A stretch of DNA of 64,000 nucleotides. Source: Saccharococcus thermophilus (GTDB taxonomy: Bacteria; Bacillota; Bacilli; Bacillales; Anoxybacillaceae). Below the pieces are notes generated by a model. The model ran no database searches, was not told the origin of the DNA, and saw nothing but the letters and a program-made list of their open reading frames with translations. The stretch's first letter is position 1; each line of letters starts with the position of its first letter. A program made the position numbers and the translations under genes. The DNA lies in contig NZ_JAASRS010000001.1 in assembly GCF_011761475.1 (NCBI RefSeq), forward strand, positions 682,001-746,000. Reading direction: 5' to 3'. Positions 13,643-24,766 of this stretch are shown here, piece after piece.

Positions 13643-13834
13643 AAAATTATAGCGTCTGTTTATCCTGAAATCCCATCTGATATTTTGCCTAATACGACCG
13701 TTGAAGCAATTATACCTTTCCCGACTATCAATGTGAATAAAAAAGCTGTCAAATTTTATTTTGAGGGAAGTTCTGACAACTATGATATTGAAATTAAGCC
13801 ATTTCAGTTTGAGGTAAACATTGCGCAAAAATAA
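13642..13834 (+). pseudogene. C-terminal fragment of an unrecognised protein
   Basis: A frame without a plausible start is open from 13639 to TAA at 13832-13834. Its peptide includes SVYPEIPSDILPNTTVEAII and VKFYFEGSSDNYDIEIKPFQ and reads as a real beta-rich domain: alternating polar and hydrophobic residues, like the extracellular immunoglobulin-like tail of a Firmicutes lipoprotein. An in-frame stop lies just upstream, also in the sequence as it was before the IS inserted, so the 5' part was lost independently. No family is assigned. A terminator follows, as expected for the end of a former gene. Confidence 0.45.
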
Positions 13835-13842
13835 AAAATGTA

Positions 13843-13880
13843 AGAGAGGAAATGCATTAAGCAGCATTCCCTCTCTTTAT
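13843..13880 (+). terminator. Rho-independent terminator after the ORF fragment
   Basis: AGAGAGGAAATGC (13843-13855) pairs with GCATTCCCTCTCT (13864-13876), with one A-C mismatch, followed by a short T-rich stretch. Confidence 0.65.
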
Positions 13881-13969
13881 TTCTTGTTCACAATCAAATA
13901 TAGTCTGTTTCTTATCCTTTTGTCACTGTTAAAAAGCGTTTGATAGAACAAAGGATCTAGAGAAGAAGG

Positions 13970-14002
13970 GAAAAACACCTGAACATGTCAGGTATTTTTT
14001 TT
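13970..14002. terminator. Bidirectional terminator at the end of rqcH
   Basis: ACCTGA (13977-13982) and TCAGGT (13988-13993) form a short stem with T8 on the plus side and, for the minus-strand rqcH transcript, GTTTTT. The rqcH stop codon and last Thr codon are part of the stem. Confidence 0.6.
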
Positions 14003-15703
14003 CATTTTAATCACCAAATCCTCATCCGGCGTGACGTAAATCGTTTGCTGATTTTCGTAAATCACAAAGCCTGGTTTGGCGCCGCTTGGTTTTTTCACAT
14101 AGCGGATGCGCGTGTAGTCGACAGGAACGGAGCCCGATTGGCGCGCTTTGCTGAAGTAGGCGGCGAGGTTGGCGGCCTCAGCAATCGTTTGCTCGGAAGG
14201 ATTTTTGCTGCGAATGACGACATGCGAGCCGGGAATGTCTTTCGTGTGCAGCCAAATCTCGTCCTTATGCGCCAGTTTTGTCGTTAAATAATCGTTTTGC
14301 TTGTTGTTTTTCCCGACCAGAATTTCCGTGCCGTCGCTCGCGACATAGCGGTCCAGCTCGATCTTCCGCTGTTTCTGCTTTTTCGTTTGTTTGGTGGCGC
14401 GAGCCCGCAAATATCCTTGCTCGATTAACTCCTCGCGAATTTCCTCGATATCTTTCGGCGCGGCCGTTTCAAGCTGCTGGAGAAGCGTATCGAAATAAGC
14501 GATTTCTTCTTTTGTCCGCTCGATTTGTTCTTGGACGATTTGCAGCGAGTTTTTCGCTTTTTGGTATTTTTGAAAATAACTTTGTGCGTTTTCCGACGGC
14601 GATTTTTGCGGATCGAGCGGAATCGTCACCGTCGCGCCGCTTTCGTCGTAATAGTTGATCACTTCGATTTCTTTCATTCCCCGCTTCACCGCATATAGGT
14701 TGGCGGTCAACAGCTCTCCGTACAGGCGATACGTATCCGCCTGTTTTGCCTCTTCTAGCGTTTGTTTTAGCTTCTGCAATTTCTTTTCGTTTTTCGCTTT
14801 TTCATTGGCGATCAACCGCTCAAGGTCATGTGCCTGCTGTTTCACACGATCGCGTTCGGCTTTGCCGAAGTAGAAACGGTCCAATAGTTCACTTGGCGTG
14901 GCAAACGGTTTCGCTTCCGCTTGCAGATGGGTGAGCGGGAGCACGTAAAACCATTCTTTTTCGCCATTTGTGTACATCGTTGGCGAAAAGCGTTGCGCGC
15001 GCACTTCATCCATCAACGTGATAAAGCTTTTGGGCAGTGTCGCCCGGTTTGCAAGTCCCGCGCGAAATACCACTTCTTTCGCAAACAGCGGCGAGATGCC
15101 GGAAAATGTGGCGACGAGCTGGTCTGCTAGTTTGCCGGCATGAAAATCGATTTTTTTCACGATCGTTTCTTCGGCCGCTTCGAGCGGGTTGATTTTTCCG
15201 TGCGACGGCGGCGCGATATATTCATGGCCGGGAAGCACGGTACGATAGCGGTTAACGGCAGGAGAGAGATGTTTAATGCTGTCGATAATCGTGTTCGTTT
15301 CTTTGTCAACTAAGATGATGTTGCTGTGCCGCCCCATGATTTCAATTATTAATTGTTTTGTATGAATATCGCCAATTTCGTTCCGTCCTTTTGTTTCCAA
15401 GATGATAATCCGGTCAAAATCAACTTGGCGGATCGCTTCAATAATGCTTCCTTCCAAATGTTTGCGCAGCCGCATGCAAAATGTCGGCGGTTCGGCTGGA
15501 TTGTCATACGTTTCGTTCGTCAAATGAACGCGCGCATAGCTCGGATGCGCGGAAAGCAACAATTTATAATTTCGCCCGTGCGAGCGGATTTGCAGAACCA
15601 ATTCATGGACAGCTGGCTGGTGGATTTTCGTGATGCGCCCTCCCGCAAGCGTTTGCTGTAATTCTTTTACGACCGCATAGGTAAACACTCCATCGAATGA
15701 CAT
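13988..15703 (-). CDS. rqcH: Ribosome quality control protein RqcH (Rqc2/NEMF homologue)
   Basis: RqcH binds stalled 50S subunits carrying peptidyl-tRNA and recruits tRNA-Ala to add alanine tails that mark the peptide for degradation. The 571-residue product has an N-terminal NFACT-N domain, with Asp97-Arg98 (VDFDR, the residues needed for tailing in B. subtilis), a helical and coiled-coil middle (about 265-435), and a C-terminal NFACT-R domain with [19 protein letters not shown] chose the ATG of MSFDG, with GAAAGGTG 6 bases ahead; the in-frame GTG three codons upstream overlaps that site. It is the only long minus-strand gene here, transcribed against its neighbours. Confidence 0.94.
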   Translation of the reverse strand: MSFDGVFTYAVVKELQQTLAGGRITKIHQPAVHELVLQIRSHGRNYKLLLSAHPSYARVHLTNETYDNPAEPPTFCMRLRKHLEGSIIEAIRQVDFDRIIILETKGRNEIGDIHTKQLIIEIMGRHSNIILVDKETNTIIDSIKHLSPAVNRYRTVLPGHEYIAPPSHGKINPLEAAEETIVKKIDFHAGKLADQLVATFSGISPLFAKEVVFRAGLANRATLPKSFITLMDEVRAQRFSPTMYTNGEKEWFYVLPLTHLQAEAKPFATPSELLDRFYFGKAERDRVKQQAHDLERLIANEKAKNEKKLQKLKQTLEEAKQADTYRLYGELLTANLYAVKRGMKEIEVINYYDESGATVTIPLDPQKSPSENAQSYFQKYQKAKNSLQIVQEQIERTKEEIAYFDTLLQQLETAAPKDIEEIREELIEQGYLRARATKQTKKQKQRKIELDRYVASDGTEILVGKNNKQNDYLTTKLAHKDEIWLHTKDIPGSHVVIRSKNPSEQTIAEAANLAAYFSKARQSGSVPVDYTRIRYVKKPSGAKPGFVIYENQQTIYVTPDEDLVIKMKKNT

Positions 15704-15759
15704 AAAAAACACCTTTCTGTTTGTTTTGTTACTTCATCAATAACATATCATATCATTTT

Positions 15760-15775
15760 TTCGGACATGTCTGAA
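15760..15775. promoter_or_regulatory. Operator-like palindrome between divergent rqcH and the calcium ATPase gene
   Basis: TTCGGACATGTCTGAA matches its own reverse complement at 14 of 16 positions. It lies roughly mid-way between the two divergent starts. On the minus strand TTCAGA overlapping it and TATGAT, 17 bases further, give a weak rqcH promoter. A regulator cannot be named. Confidence 0.3.
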
Positions 15776-15809
15776 TAAGCTTTCATAGAAAGGAAAAGAG
15801 GGAGGAGAA

Positions 15810-18488
15810 ATGAACATGCAGTGGCATACGCTCGCGACGAATGAAGTGGCGAAAGAAACAAACACCAATCTCACGACGGGTTTAACGGCGGAAGAAGCGA
15901 AAAAACGTCTGAAGCGGTTCGGATATAACGAATTAAAAGAAGCAAAGAAACAGTCGGCACTTTTATTGTTTTTGAATCAGTTTAAAGATTTTATGGTGCT
16001 CGTGCTTCTTGCGGCGACGGTCATTTCCGGGCTGCTTGGCGAGTATGTGGACGCGGTTGCAATTATCGTCATCGTTCTGATGAATGGGATTTTAGGCTTT
16101 TTCCAAGAGCGGCGCGCCGAAAAATCGCTAGAAGCGCTGAAGCAGTTATCAGCGCCGCAAGCAACGGTATTGCGCGATGGTGAATGGGTGAAAATTCCGT
16201 CGCAGGAACTGGTAGTCGGCGATATTATAAAGTTTTCAAGCGGAGACAGAATCGGTGCCGACGTCCGCTTAATCGAGGCGAAAGGATTGGAAATTGAAGA
16301 ATCAGCGCTAACGGGGGAATCGGTGCCGACGGCAAAATCTGCGGCTCCGCTTCTCCATGATCACGCGGCGATCGGTGATTTACATAATATGGCGTTTATG
16401 GGAACGCTGGTGACAAGAGGAAACGGAGTTGGCATTGTGATTGCGACAGGAATGAAAACGGCGATGGGGCAAATCGCCAACCTTCTCCAAGAAGCCGATA
16501 CCGTCATGACGCCGCTGCAGCGGAGGTTGGAACAGCTCGGGAAAATTTTAATTGTCGTTGCGCTCTTGCTTACCGTTCTTGTCGTCGCGATCGGCGTCAT
16601 TCAAGGACACAGTTTGTATGAAATGTTTTTAGCCGGTGTTTCGCTAGCGGTCGCAGCGATTCCGGAAGGGCTGCCGGCGATTGTCACGATTGCGCTTGCG
16701 CTTGGCGTGCAACGGATGATTAAGAAAAACGCGATCGTCCGCAAGCTGCCAGCGGTGGAAACGTTAGGATGCGCCTCGGTGATTTGCTCGGATAAGACGG
16801 GAACAATGACGGAAAATATGATGACCGTCACGCATGTATGGGCAAATGGCAAAACGTGGACGATAAGCGGAGCCGGGTTGGAGACATCAGGGCAATTTTA
16901 TGAAAACGGGCGCGCAATCGACATCAAAAAAGAGGCGGTCTTGCAACAGCTGCTCATGTTTGGAATGCTTTGCAACGGCTCCCATCTGAAAGAAAAAGGG
17001 GGACGGCGCTACATCGATGGCGATCCGACCGAAGGCGCTTTGCTTGTCGCTGCGATGAAAGCTGGATTGGCGAGGGAACGGCTGCATCATACATTTACGA
17101 TCGAACAAGAATTTCCATTTGATTCGGAACGGAAAATGATGACGGTCATCGTGAGGGATCAAAGCGGACGCCGATTTATCATTACCAAGGGGGCGCCGGA
17201 TGTATTACTGCATATTTCTACCCAACTATATTGGAACGGCCGCGAACAAATGATGACGACAGCTTGGAAAAAAACGATTCAAGACGTGATTCAAACGATG
17301 GCGAGCCAGGCGCTGCGCACGATTGCGATCGCTTATCGCCCGCTGCGCGCGCATGAACGCATTGCATCGGAAAAGGAAGCGGAAAAAAATCTTGTGTTTC
17401 TCGGCATTCAAGGAATGATTGATCCGCCGCGGCCGGAAGTAAAAAGAGCGGTGCAGCAATGCAAAGAAGCGGGCATTAAAACGGTGATGATTACCGGTGA
17501 TCACGTATTGACGGCGAAAGCGATCGCCAAGCAGCTCGGGGTGTTGCCGCCGAATGGAAAAGTGATGGACGGACCAACATTGTCGCGCCTCTCGGTGGAT
17601 GAACTTGAGGAAGTCGTCGATGATATTTACGTGTTTGCCCGCGTTTCGCCGGAGCATAAATTAAAAATTGTGAAAGCACTTCAACGCAGAGGACATATTG
17701 TCGCCATGACAGGCGATGGTGTAAACGACGCGCCAGCGATTAAAGCGGCTGATATCGGCGTGGCGATGGGACGTTCCGGAACGGATGTGGCGAAAGAAGC
17801 GGCTTCGCTTGTGCTGCTAGATGACAACTTTGCGACGATACAAGCCGCGATTCATGAAGGCAGAAACATTTACGAAAACATTCGCAAATTTATTCGCTAT
17901 TTGCTTGCGTCCAACGTCGGAGAAATTTTGGTGATGTTGTTTGCGATGCTGTTGGCCCTCCCGCTTCCGCTTGTGCCGATCCAAATTTTATGGGTAAACC
18001 TTGTCACCGATGGTTTGCCGGCGATGGCGCTCGGGCTTGACCGCGCGGAGGAAAATGTGATGAAACGTCCGCCGCGTCACCCGAAAGAAGGCGTGTTTGC
18101 CCGCGGGCTTGGCTGGAAGATTATCAGCCGCGGCCTTGTCATCGGGGCGGTGACGCTGGCGGCATTTATGACGGCGTACGGACGAAGCGGAAACGACCTT
18201 GTTTATGCGCAAACGGTGGCGTTTGCGACATTAGTGATGGCGCAGCTCATTCATGTGTTTGACTGCCGCTGCGAGCGCTCCATTTTTGACCGCAACCCGT
18301 TCGAAAATATCTATCTTGTCGGCGCAGTCATGGTTTCCATATTATTGTTGCTCGTTGTTATTTACTATCCGCCGCTGCAAGGAATTTTCCATACGATGCC
18401 GATCACTTTATTAGATTGGCTGTTGATTATTGGTTTGGCCGCGCTTCCGACATTTTTATTTTCCGGTTCGTTTTTGACGAGAAAATAA
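15810..18488 (+). CDS. Calcium-transporting P-type (P2A) ATPase
   Basis: This is a SERCA-like pump (YloB in B. subtilis) that moves calcium across the membrane at the cost of ATP; in spore formers it has been linked to calcium handling in sporulation. The 892-residue product has the actuator motif TGES (168-171), the phosphorylation motif DKTGTMT with Asp328, GDGVNDAP (635-642), and about ten membrane segments in the 2+2+6 pattern. The PEGLPA segment near residue 285 supplies calcium site residues typical of P2A pumps. ATG 15810 follows GGGAGGAG. Specificity for calcium rather than manganese is by similarity. Confidence 0.92.
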   Translation: MNMQWHTLATNEVAKETNTNLTTGLTAEEAKKRLKRFGYNELKEAKKQSALLLFLNQFKDFMVLVLLAATVISGLLGEYVDAVAIIVIVLMNGILGFFQERRAEKSLEALKQLSAPQATVLRDGEWVKIPSQELVVGDIIKFSSGDRIGADVRLIEAKGLEIEESALTGESVPTAKSAAPLLHDHAAIGDLHNMAFMGTLVTRGNGVGIVIATGMKTAMGQIANLLQEADTVMTPLQRRLEQLGKILIVVALLLTVLVVAIGVIQGHSLYEMFLAGVSLAVAAIPEGLPAIVTIALALGVQRMIKKNAIVRKLPAVETLGCASVICSDKTGTMTENMMTVTHVWANGKTWTISGAGLETSGQFYENGRAIDIKKEAVLQQLLMFGMLCNGSHLKEKGGRRYIDGDPTEGALLVAAMKAGLARERLHHTFTIEQEFPFDSERKMMTVIVRDQSGRRFIITKGAPDVLLHISTQLYWNGREQMMTTAWKKTIQDVIQTMASQALRTIAIAYRPLRAHERIASEKEAEKNLVFLGIQGMIDPPRPEVKRAVQQCKEAGIKTVMITGDHVLTAKAIAKQLGVLPPNGKVMDGPTLSRLSVDELEEVVDDIYVFARVSPEHKLKIVKALQRRGHIVAMTGDGVNDAPAIKAADIGVAMGRSGTDVAKEAASLVLLDDNFATIQAAIHEGRNIYENIRKFIRYLLASNVGEILVMLFAMLLALPLPLVPIQILWVNLVTDGLPAMALGLDRAEENVMKRPPRHPKEGVFARGLGWKIISRGLVIGAVTLAAFMTAYGRSGNDLVYAQTVAFATLVMAQLIHVFDCRCERSIFDRNPFENIYLVGAVMVSILLLLVVIYYPPLQGIFHTMPITLLDWLLIIGLAALPTFLFSGSFLTRK

Positions 18489-18507
18489 TAAGGAGATATG
18501 ATATAAT
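18474..18507 (+). promoter_or_regulatory. Promoter for the yicC-remA-gmk-rpoZ group
   Basis: TTGACG (18474-18479), 17 bases, TATGAT (18497-18502); a second possible -10, TATAAT, overlaps at 18502-18507. The -35 box lies inside the last codons of the ATPase gene. Confidence 0.7.
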
Positions 18508-18576
18508 ATCCAAGGTGATAGAGGGTGACTCTATGACCTTTTCTTTTTGGCATTTCACATAAATGGATGTGATGAC

Positions 18577-19452
18577 ATGGTTTATAGCATGACAGGTTTT
18601 GGACGCAGCACGAAAAAAAATGAACAGCTTACCATTACAGTGGAAATGAAGTCGGTAAATCATCGCTTTTGTGAAATTTCCATCCGCATCCCTAGACAAT
18701 GGATGGCTTTTGAGGATAAAATAAAAAAAGCCATTTTGCCGTACGTCAAACGAGGAAAAGTAGAAGTTTTTGTCAATATCGAAGGCGAAGGCTTAGTCAA
18801 ACGTAAATTACATATTGATTGGGAATTAATGAAGGATTATTATCATAGCTTGCAAAGGGCGAATGAAGAGTTTGCCCTGCACGACCGTGTAACGCTTGCT
18901 CACCTGTTTCAGCTCGAAGGCGTGACGGAAATTATGGAAGAAGAAAGCGCCAATGAGGAAATGGAACAACTTTTGCTTGCCGCAGTGAAAGAAGCCGCGG
19001 AACAACTTGCGCTCATGCGTAAGCAAGAAGGTGAGGCACTCCTTGCTGATATCAAGACGCAGCTGACTCAGATTGAAAAAGGGGTGCAGACGATTGAAAA
19101 ATGGGCGCCGGATGTGATTGAACATTATCGCGAGCGGTTGCTGAAACGGATCCATGAGCTTGTTCCACTTCCTGCCGATGAGTCACGTATTTTAACCGAG
19201 GTGGCGATTTTTGCGGAAAAAGCGGATATTAATGAGGAGCTGAAGCGGATTCGCAGCCACCTTCAGCAAGTTGCCGCAACGTTGCAAACAGACGAGTCAA
19301 TCGGTCGGAAGCTTGACTTTTTAGTACAAGAGTTAAACCGCGAAGTCAATACGATCGGCGCAAAGGCGAATGACAGCCGCATCGCCGCGCAAGTTGTAGA
19401 GATGAAAAGCGCGCTCGAAAAAATAAAAGAACAAGTGCAAAATATCGAGTAG
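18577..19452 (+). CDS. YicC/YloC-family endoribonuclease
   Basis: The 291-residue product starts MVYSMTGFGRS, the hallmark of the YicC/YloC family, whose members act as endoribonucleases or RNA-decay factors. A C-terminal segment ending VVEMKSALEKIKEQVQNIE completes the DUF1732 part. An in-frame ATG at 18547 would add ten residues that are not typical of the family, so I use 18577. It precedes remA and gmk as in B. subtilis. No strong ribosome binding site is seen (GGATGTGATG). Confidence 0.9.
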   Translation: MVYSMTGFGRSTKKNEQLTITVEMKSVNHRFCEISIRIPRQWMAFEDKIKKAILPYVKRGKVEVFVNIEGEGLVKRKLHIDWELMKDYYHSLQRANEEFALHDRVTLAHLFQLEGVTEIMEEESANEEMEQLLLAAVKEAAEQLALMRKQEGEALLADIKTQLTQIEKGVQTIEKWAPDVIEHYRERLLKRIHELVPLPADESRILTEVAIFAEKADINEELKRIRSHLQQVAATLQTDESIGRKLDFLVQELNREVNTIGAKANDSRIAAQVVEMKSALEKIKEQVQNIE

Positions 19453-19508
19453 CTGTTTAGAACGGTTTCATTGCGGCAACAATAATGTTTATGGCAGGTG
19501 GACGTTTC

Positions 19509-20401
<893 letters not shown>

Positions 20402-20404
20402 AAG

Positions 20405-20605
20405 ATGTTATATCCTTCCATCGACTTATTGATGCAAAAAGTGGATTCGAAATATAAACTGGTGACCGTTGTTGCAAAACGGGCTCGCCAGCTTCAAGAC
20501 AATGCCGAATTAACGATTAAAAATCCGGTATCGAAAAAATTTGTCGGGCAAGCATTGGAGGAAATTGCGGCCGATCATATCGAATTAGTAGAAGAAGAAA
20601 AATAA
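20405..20605 (+). CDS. rpoZ: RNA polymerase omega subunit
   Basis: The 66-residue product is a typical Bacillus omega chain, with the [21 protein letters not shown]-terminus and [10 protein letters not shown] helix that helps to fold the beta' subunit. It follows gmk by three bases with GGAGGTGGAATG just ahead, and is followed by a strong terminator whose stem begins at the stop codon. Confidence 0.96.
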   Translation: MLYPSIDLLMQKVDSKYKLVTVVAKRARQLQDNAELTIKNPVSKKFVGQALEEIAADHIELVEEEK

Positions 20606-20635
20606 CAACCTAACTGTTAGGTTGTTATTTTTTTA
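20604..20635 (+). terminator. Rho-independent terminator after rpoZ
   Basis: A perfect 11-bp stem, AACAACCTAAC (20604-20614) with GTTAGGTTGTT (20616-20626), followed by T7. Confidence 0.9.
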
Positions 20636-20661
20636 CAAAGCATAATCGAGGTGTTTGAAAC

Positions 20662-21867
20662 ATGGTGCATGGAAAAAACATTTTATTATGTGTGACCGGG
20701 GGGATTGCCGCTTACAAAGCGGCCGCGTTGACGAGCCAATTAACCCAGCGCGGCGCTAATGTGAAAGTGGTGATGAGCGAAGGCGCTTGTCAGTTTATCA
20801 CTCCGCTGACGTTTCAGGCGCTATCACGCAACGAAGTTTACGTCGATACGTTTGCAGAGAAAAATCCAGCGGTGATTGCTCATATTGATTTGGCCGACTG
20901 GGCCGATCTGGTTCTTGTTGCACCTGCTACAGCCAATACAATTGGAAAATTGGCAAACGGCATCGCCGATAATATGATTACGACAACGATTTTGGCGACA
21001 AAAGCGCCGGTATGGATCGCGCCGGCCATGAATGTTCATATGTACGAACATCCGGCGGTGCAAGCGAATATCGAAACGCTGCACCGCTTCGGCTACCGTT
21101 TTATCGAGCCGTCGGAAGGATATTTAGCTTGCGGATATGTTGGAAAAGGAAGACTGGAAGAACCAGAGAAAATTATTGCCAATATCGAAAGCTTTTTTTC
21201 TAGCGCCAATCCATTTTTAAAAGGAAAAAAGGTGCTAGTGACGGCTGGACCGACGCGGGAAAAGCTCGACCCTGTCCGCTTTTTTTCCAATCGTTCGACG
21301 GGAAAAATGGGATATGCGATTGCCGAGGCGGCAGCGCGGTTTGGCGCGGAAGTAACGCTTATTTCTGGCCCGACGGAATTGGAGGCGCCGGCGAATGTCA
21401 AAACCGTTCGCGTCGAATCAGCGCAGGAGATGTATGAAGCGGTGATGGAACGCTTTCCTCGGGTGGATATCGTCATTAAATCGGCGGCGGTGGCTGACTA
21501 TCGCCCGAAGCACGCGTTTGAGAAAAAAATAAAAAAACAGCCGGGTGACTATGTGATTGAAATGGAAAGAACGATCGATATTTTAAAAACGCTCGGTGAA
21601 CGAAAAACGTCGCAAATTTTAGTCGGATTTGCCGCGGAAACCGATCATCTCGAGGAGTATGCCCGGCAAAAGCTAGAAAGCAAACGGCTCGATATGGTCG
21701 TGGCCAACAATGTCGCCCAAGAGGGTGCGGGATTTGCCGGCGACACCAATATTGTCACCATTTTTAAACGAGACGGCTCTGTCCGTTCCTTGCCGCTGAT
21801 GTCCAAAAAACAAGTGGCGGAAGAGATTTTAAAAGAAATCCATCAATATATCGAGGCGATTCGATGA
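20662..21867 (+). CDS. coaBC: Bifunctional phosphopantothenoylcysteine decarboxylase / phosphopantothenate-cysteine ligase
   Basis: CoaBC carries out two consecutive steps of coenzyme A synthesis. The N-terminal half (about 1-185) is the FMN flavoprotein decarboxylase, with VTGGIAAYKAA, the APAMNVHMY substrate motif and ACGYVGKGRL. The C-terminal half (about 187-401) is the CTP-dependent ligase, starting VLVTAGPTREKLDPVRF. The 401-residue length fits the fused form. The stop overlaps the priA start (ATGA). Confidence 0.96.
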   Translation: MVHGKNILLCVTGGIAAYKAAALTSQLTQRGANVKVVMSEGACQFITPLTFQALSRNEVYVDTFAEKNPAVIAHIDLADWADLVLVAPATANTIGKLANGIADNMITTTILATKAPVWIAPAMNVHMYEHPAVQANIETLHRFGYRFIEPSEGYLACGYVGKGRLEEPEKIIANIESFFSSANPFLKGKKVLVTAGPTREKLDPVRFFSNRSTGKMGYAIAEAAARFGAEVTLISGPTELEAPANVKTVRVESAQEMYEAVMERFPRVDIVIKSAAVADYRPKHAFEKKIKKQPGDYVIEMERTIDILKTLGERKTSQILVGFAAETDHLEEYARQKLESKRLDMVVANNVAQEGAGFAGDTNIVTIFKRDGSVRSLPLMSKKQVAEEILKEIHQYIEAIR

Positions 21868-24278
21868 AAATAGCATCTGTCATTGTCGATGTTCCTTCTA
21901 GGCAAACCGATCGTCCGTTTGATTATATGATTCCGGAACAATGGGAAGATATTCTCAAGCCAGGTATGCGCGTCACTGTCCCGTTTGGCCCGCGGCGTTT
22001 GCAAGGGTTTGTGGTGGAAATTAAATCACACTCGGAAGTAGAGAGGCTGAAACCAATCGAGGCCGTTTTGGATGTGACGCCGGTATTAAACGAAGAACTG
22101 CTTGAGCTCGGAAAATATTTGACGGAAACGACGCTTTGCTTTGCCATTTCCGCTTATCAGGCGATGCTGCCGGCGGCGATGAAGGCAAAATATGAGAAGG
22201 AAATCCATCTCATTCGTGAAGAATACCGGCCGCTTTTGCCGGAAGAAATACAGGCGCTGTTTGCCGGCCGTTCCGCCGTTGCGTGGAAAGATGTCGAGCA
22301 GGCTAAATTATGGCGGACGGTACAAAAAGCGATTCAACAAGGGTATTTGGAAGTCGTCTATCAGGTCAAAGAAAAAGCGGGGAAAAAAATAATCAAGTAT
22401 ATTCAATTAGCCATGCCGCCGGAAGAAATACGACAAGCCATGGAGGCGATGCCAGCGCGAGCGGCGAAACAAAAGCAAGTGTTAACGTTTCTTCTTTCTA
22501 AGAACGAGGCGGTGCCGTTGCAAGAACTGATCGAACAGACATCCGCTTCGTATGCTTCGGTGAAATCGCTAGTCGAAAAGGGGTTCGTTGTGGAAAAGGA
22601 AACCGAAGTGTACCGCGACCCGTATGAACATCGCACATTTGCGAAAACGAAGCCGCTGCCGCTCACCGCGGAGCAGGAAAAGGCGCTTTCAGCCATTGTC
22701 AAACGCGTGCGAGCCAACGAGCATAGCGTATTTTTGCTCTATGGCGTGACGGGAAGCGGAAAAACCGAAGTATATATGCAGGCGATGGAAGAAGTATTGC
22801 GCCAAGGAAAAGAAGCGATTGTCCTTGTTCCGGAAATTTCGCTGACGCCACAAATGGTCGAGCGTTTTAAAGGCCGTTTCGGCTCGCGAGTGGCCGTGCT
22901 TCACAGCGGACTGTCTGTCGGCGAAAAATATGATGAGTGGCGGAAGATTCATCGCAAAGAAGTACAGCTTGTCGTCGGCGCCCGTTCTGCGATTTTTGCG
23001 CCGTTTGAAAACTTAGGGATGATTATTATCGATGAAGAACACGAAGCAAGCTACAAACAGGAAGAAAATCCGCGCTATCATGCCCGCGATGTCGCGATTT
23101 ACCGCGCCCGCTTCCACGGCTGCCCCGTTGTGCTCGGCAGCGCCACCCCTTCACTTGAAACGTTTGCGCGCGCGAAAAAAGGGGTATACGAACTATTGAC
23201 ACTGCCGAAACGGATTAGCGACAACGGAATGCCGGATGTCCATATTGTGGACATGCGTGAAGAATTGCGGAGCGGCAATCGCTCCATGTTTTCACGGATG
23301 TTGTTCGAAAAGTTGAAAGAACGCCTTGCTAGAGGGGAGCAGTCCGTTTTGTTTTTAAACCGGCGCGGCTATTCGACGTTTGTCATGTGCCGTGACTGCG
23401 GTTATGTCATTCGCTGTCCGCATTGCGACATTTCGCTGACATACCATCGTGCCGGGCAGCGGCTGAAATGCCATTATTGCGGGCATGAAGAACCGACGAT
23501 GCACCGTTGTCCGTCGTGCGGCAGCGAGCATATTCGCTTTTTCGGAACGGGGACGCAAAAAGTGGAAGAAGAATTGGCGAAATTGCTTCCCGAGGCGCGC
23601 GTCATTCGCATGGATGTCGATACGACAAGCCGAAAAGGCGCCCATGAGCAGATGCTTTCGAAATTCGGGGAAGGAAAGGCCGATATTTTGCTTGGCACGC
23701 AAATGATCGCCAAAGGGCTTGACTTTCCAAACGTGACGCTTGTCGGCGTACTAGCGGCGGATACGATGCTTCATCTTCCCGATTTCCGCGCTTCGGAAAA
23801 AACGTTCCAGCTTCTTACGCAAGTAAGCGGACGCGCCGGGCGCCATGAGCTTCCAGGCGAGGTCGTGATTCAATCGTATACGCCGGAGCATTACAGCATT
23901 GCCCTTGCCGCCAAACACGATTACGCCGCTTTTTATCAGCGGGAAATGGTGCTCCGCAAAATGTACGGCTATCCGCCGTTTTACTATTTGACATTGATCA
24001 CCGTATCTCACCAGGAAATTACGAAAGCGGTGGCGGTCACGGAAAAAATTGCCGCATATTTGCGGGCGCAGCTGTCGAAGGAAGCGATTATTCTTGGTCC
24101 TGTCGCCTCGCCGATTGCCCGCCTTCATGATAGATATCGCTATCAATGCATGATAAAATACAAGCGGGAGGCAAACATGACAAGCGTGCTAAAAACGATT
24201 ATTGACCGCTATCAGCATGATGTTTCCCAAGGTGATTTATCGATCACGATCGATACGAATCCATATATGATGATGTAA
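21864..24278 (+). CDS. priA: Primosomal protein N' (replication restart helicase)
   Basis: PriA recognises stalled forks and reloads the replicative helicase. The 804-residue product has an N-terminal DNA-binding region (1-200), Walker A GVTGSGKTE from residue 294, DEEH at 390-393, a zinc-binding insertion of eight Cys (about 509-553, starting CRDCGYVIRCPHC), and helicase motifs V and VI in the segment GTQMIAKGLDFPNV to QVSGRAGR. ATG 21864 overlaps the coaBC stop. Confidence 0.97.
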   Translation: MKIASVIVDVPSRQTDRPFDYMIPEQWEDILKPGMRVTVPFGPRRLQGFVVEIKSHSEVERLKPIEAVLDVTPVLNEELLELGKYLTETTLCFAISAYQAMLPAAMKAKYEKEIHLIREEYRPLLPEEIQALFAGRSAVAWKDVEQAKLWRTVQKAIQQGYLEVVYQVKEKAGKKIIKYIQLAMPPEEIRQAMEAMPARAAKQKQVLTFLLSKNEAVPLQELIEQTSASYASVKSLVEKGFVVEKETEVYRDPYEHRTFAKTKPLPLTAEQEKALSAIVKRVRANEHSVFLLYGVTGSGKTEVYMQAMEEVLRQGKEAIVLVPEISLTPQMVERFKGRFGSRVAVLHSGLSVGEKYDEWRKIHRKEVQLVVGARSAIFAPFENLGMIIIDEEHEASYKQEENPRYHARDVAIYRARFHGCPVVLGSATPSLETFARAKKGVYELLTLPKRISDNGMPDVHIVDMREELRSGNRSMFSRMLFEKLKERLARGEQSVLFLNRRGYSTFVMCRDCGYVIRCPHCDISLTYHRAGQRLKCHYCGHEEPTMHRCPSCGSEHIRFFGTGTQKVEEELAKLLPEARVIRMDVDTTSRKGAHEQMLSKFGEGKADILLGTQMIAKGLDFPNVTLVGVLAADTMLHLPDFRASEKTFQLLTQVSGRAGRHELPGEVVIQSYTPEHYSIALAAKHDYAAFYQREMVLRKMYGYPPFYYLTLITVSHQEITKAVAVTEKIAAYLRAQLSKEAIILGPVASPIARLHDRYRYQCMIKYKREANMTSVLKTIIDRYQHDVSQGDLSITIDTNPYMMM

Positions 24279-24292
24279 ATGGAGGAATTTCA

Positions 24293-24766
24293 TTGGCCGT
24301 CTTACCAATTGTGACATACCCAGCAGAAATTTTAGAAAAGGAATGTGAACGAGTAACGAATTTTGATCGCAAGCTGATCAAACTGTTAAACGATATGTAT
24401 GATACGATGGTAGATGCCGACGGGGTCGGCTTAGCCGCCCCGCAAGTCGGCATTGCTAAACAAATTGCCGTCGTCGATGTCGGCGATGAACACGGCCGCA
24501 TTGAACTGATCAATCCGGTTATTCTCGAAGCGCGCGGCGAACAAACCGGCCCGGAAGGCTGCTTAAGCTTTCCGGGGCTGTTTGGGGAAGTGAAGCGGGC
24601 CGATTATGTCAAAGTCCGCGCCCAAAACCGCCGCGGCCGGCCGTTTACACTTGAAGCGACAGGATTTTTGGCGCGTGCGCTTCAGCACGAGATCGATCAT
24701 TTACACGGAATATTATTTACCTCGAAAGTAATCCGTTATTATGATCCCGAGGAAATAGAAGGGTAG
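24293..24766 (+). CDS. def: Peptide deformylase
   Basis: Def removes the formyl group from new polypeptides. The 157-residue product has the three family motifs: GVGLAAPQVG (44-53), EGCLSFPG (88-95; metal-binding Cys90) and HEIDHLHG (132-139). The start is TTG 24293, six bases after GGAGGA; no ATG is available in frame at the expected N-terminus. It directly precedes fmt, its functional counterpart. Confidence 0.96.
   Translation: MAVLPIVTYPAEILEKECERVTNFDRKLIKLLNDMYDTMVDADGVGLAAPQVGIAKQIAVVDVGDEHGRIELINPVILEARGEQTGPEGCLSFPGLFGEVKRADYVKVRAQNRRGRPFTLEATGFLARALQHEIDHLHGILFTSKVIRYYDPEEIEG

Noticed and set aside
18547-18576. Longer start for the YicC-family gene
   Set aside because: The extra ten residues are not found in the family, whose N-terminus is MVYSMTGFGRS or close to it.
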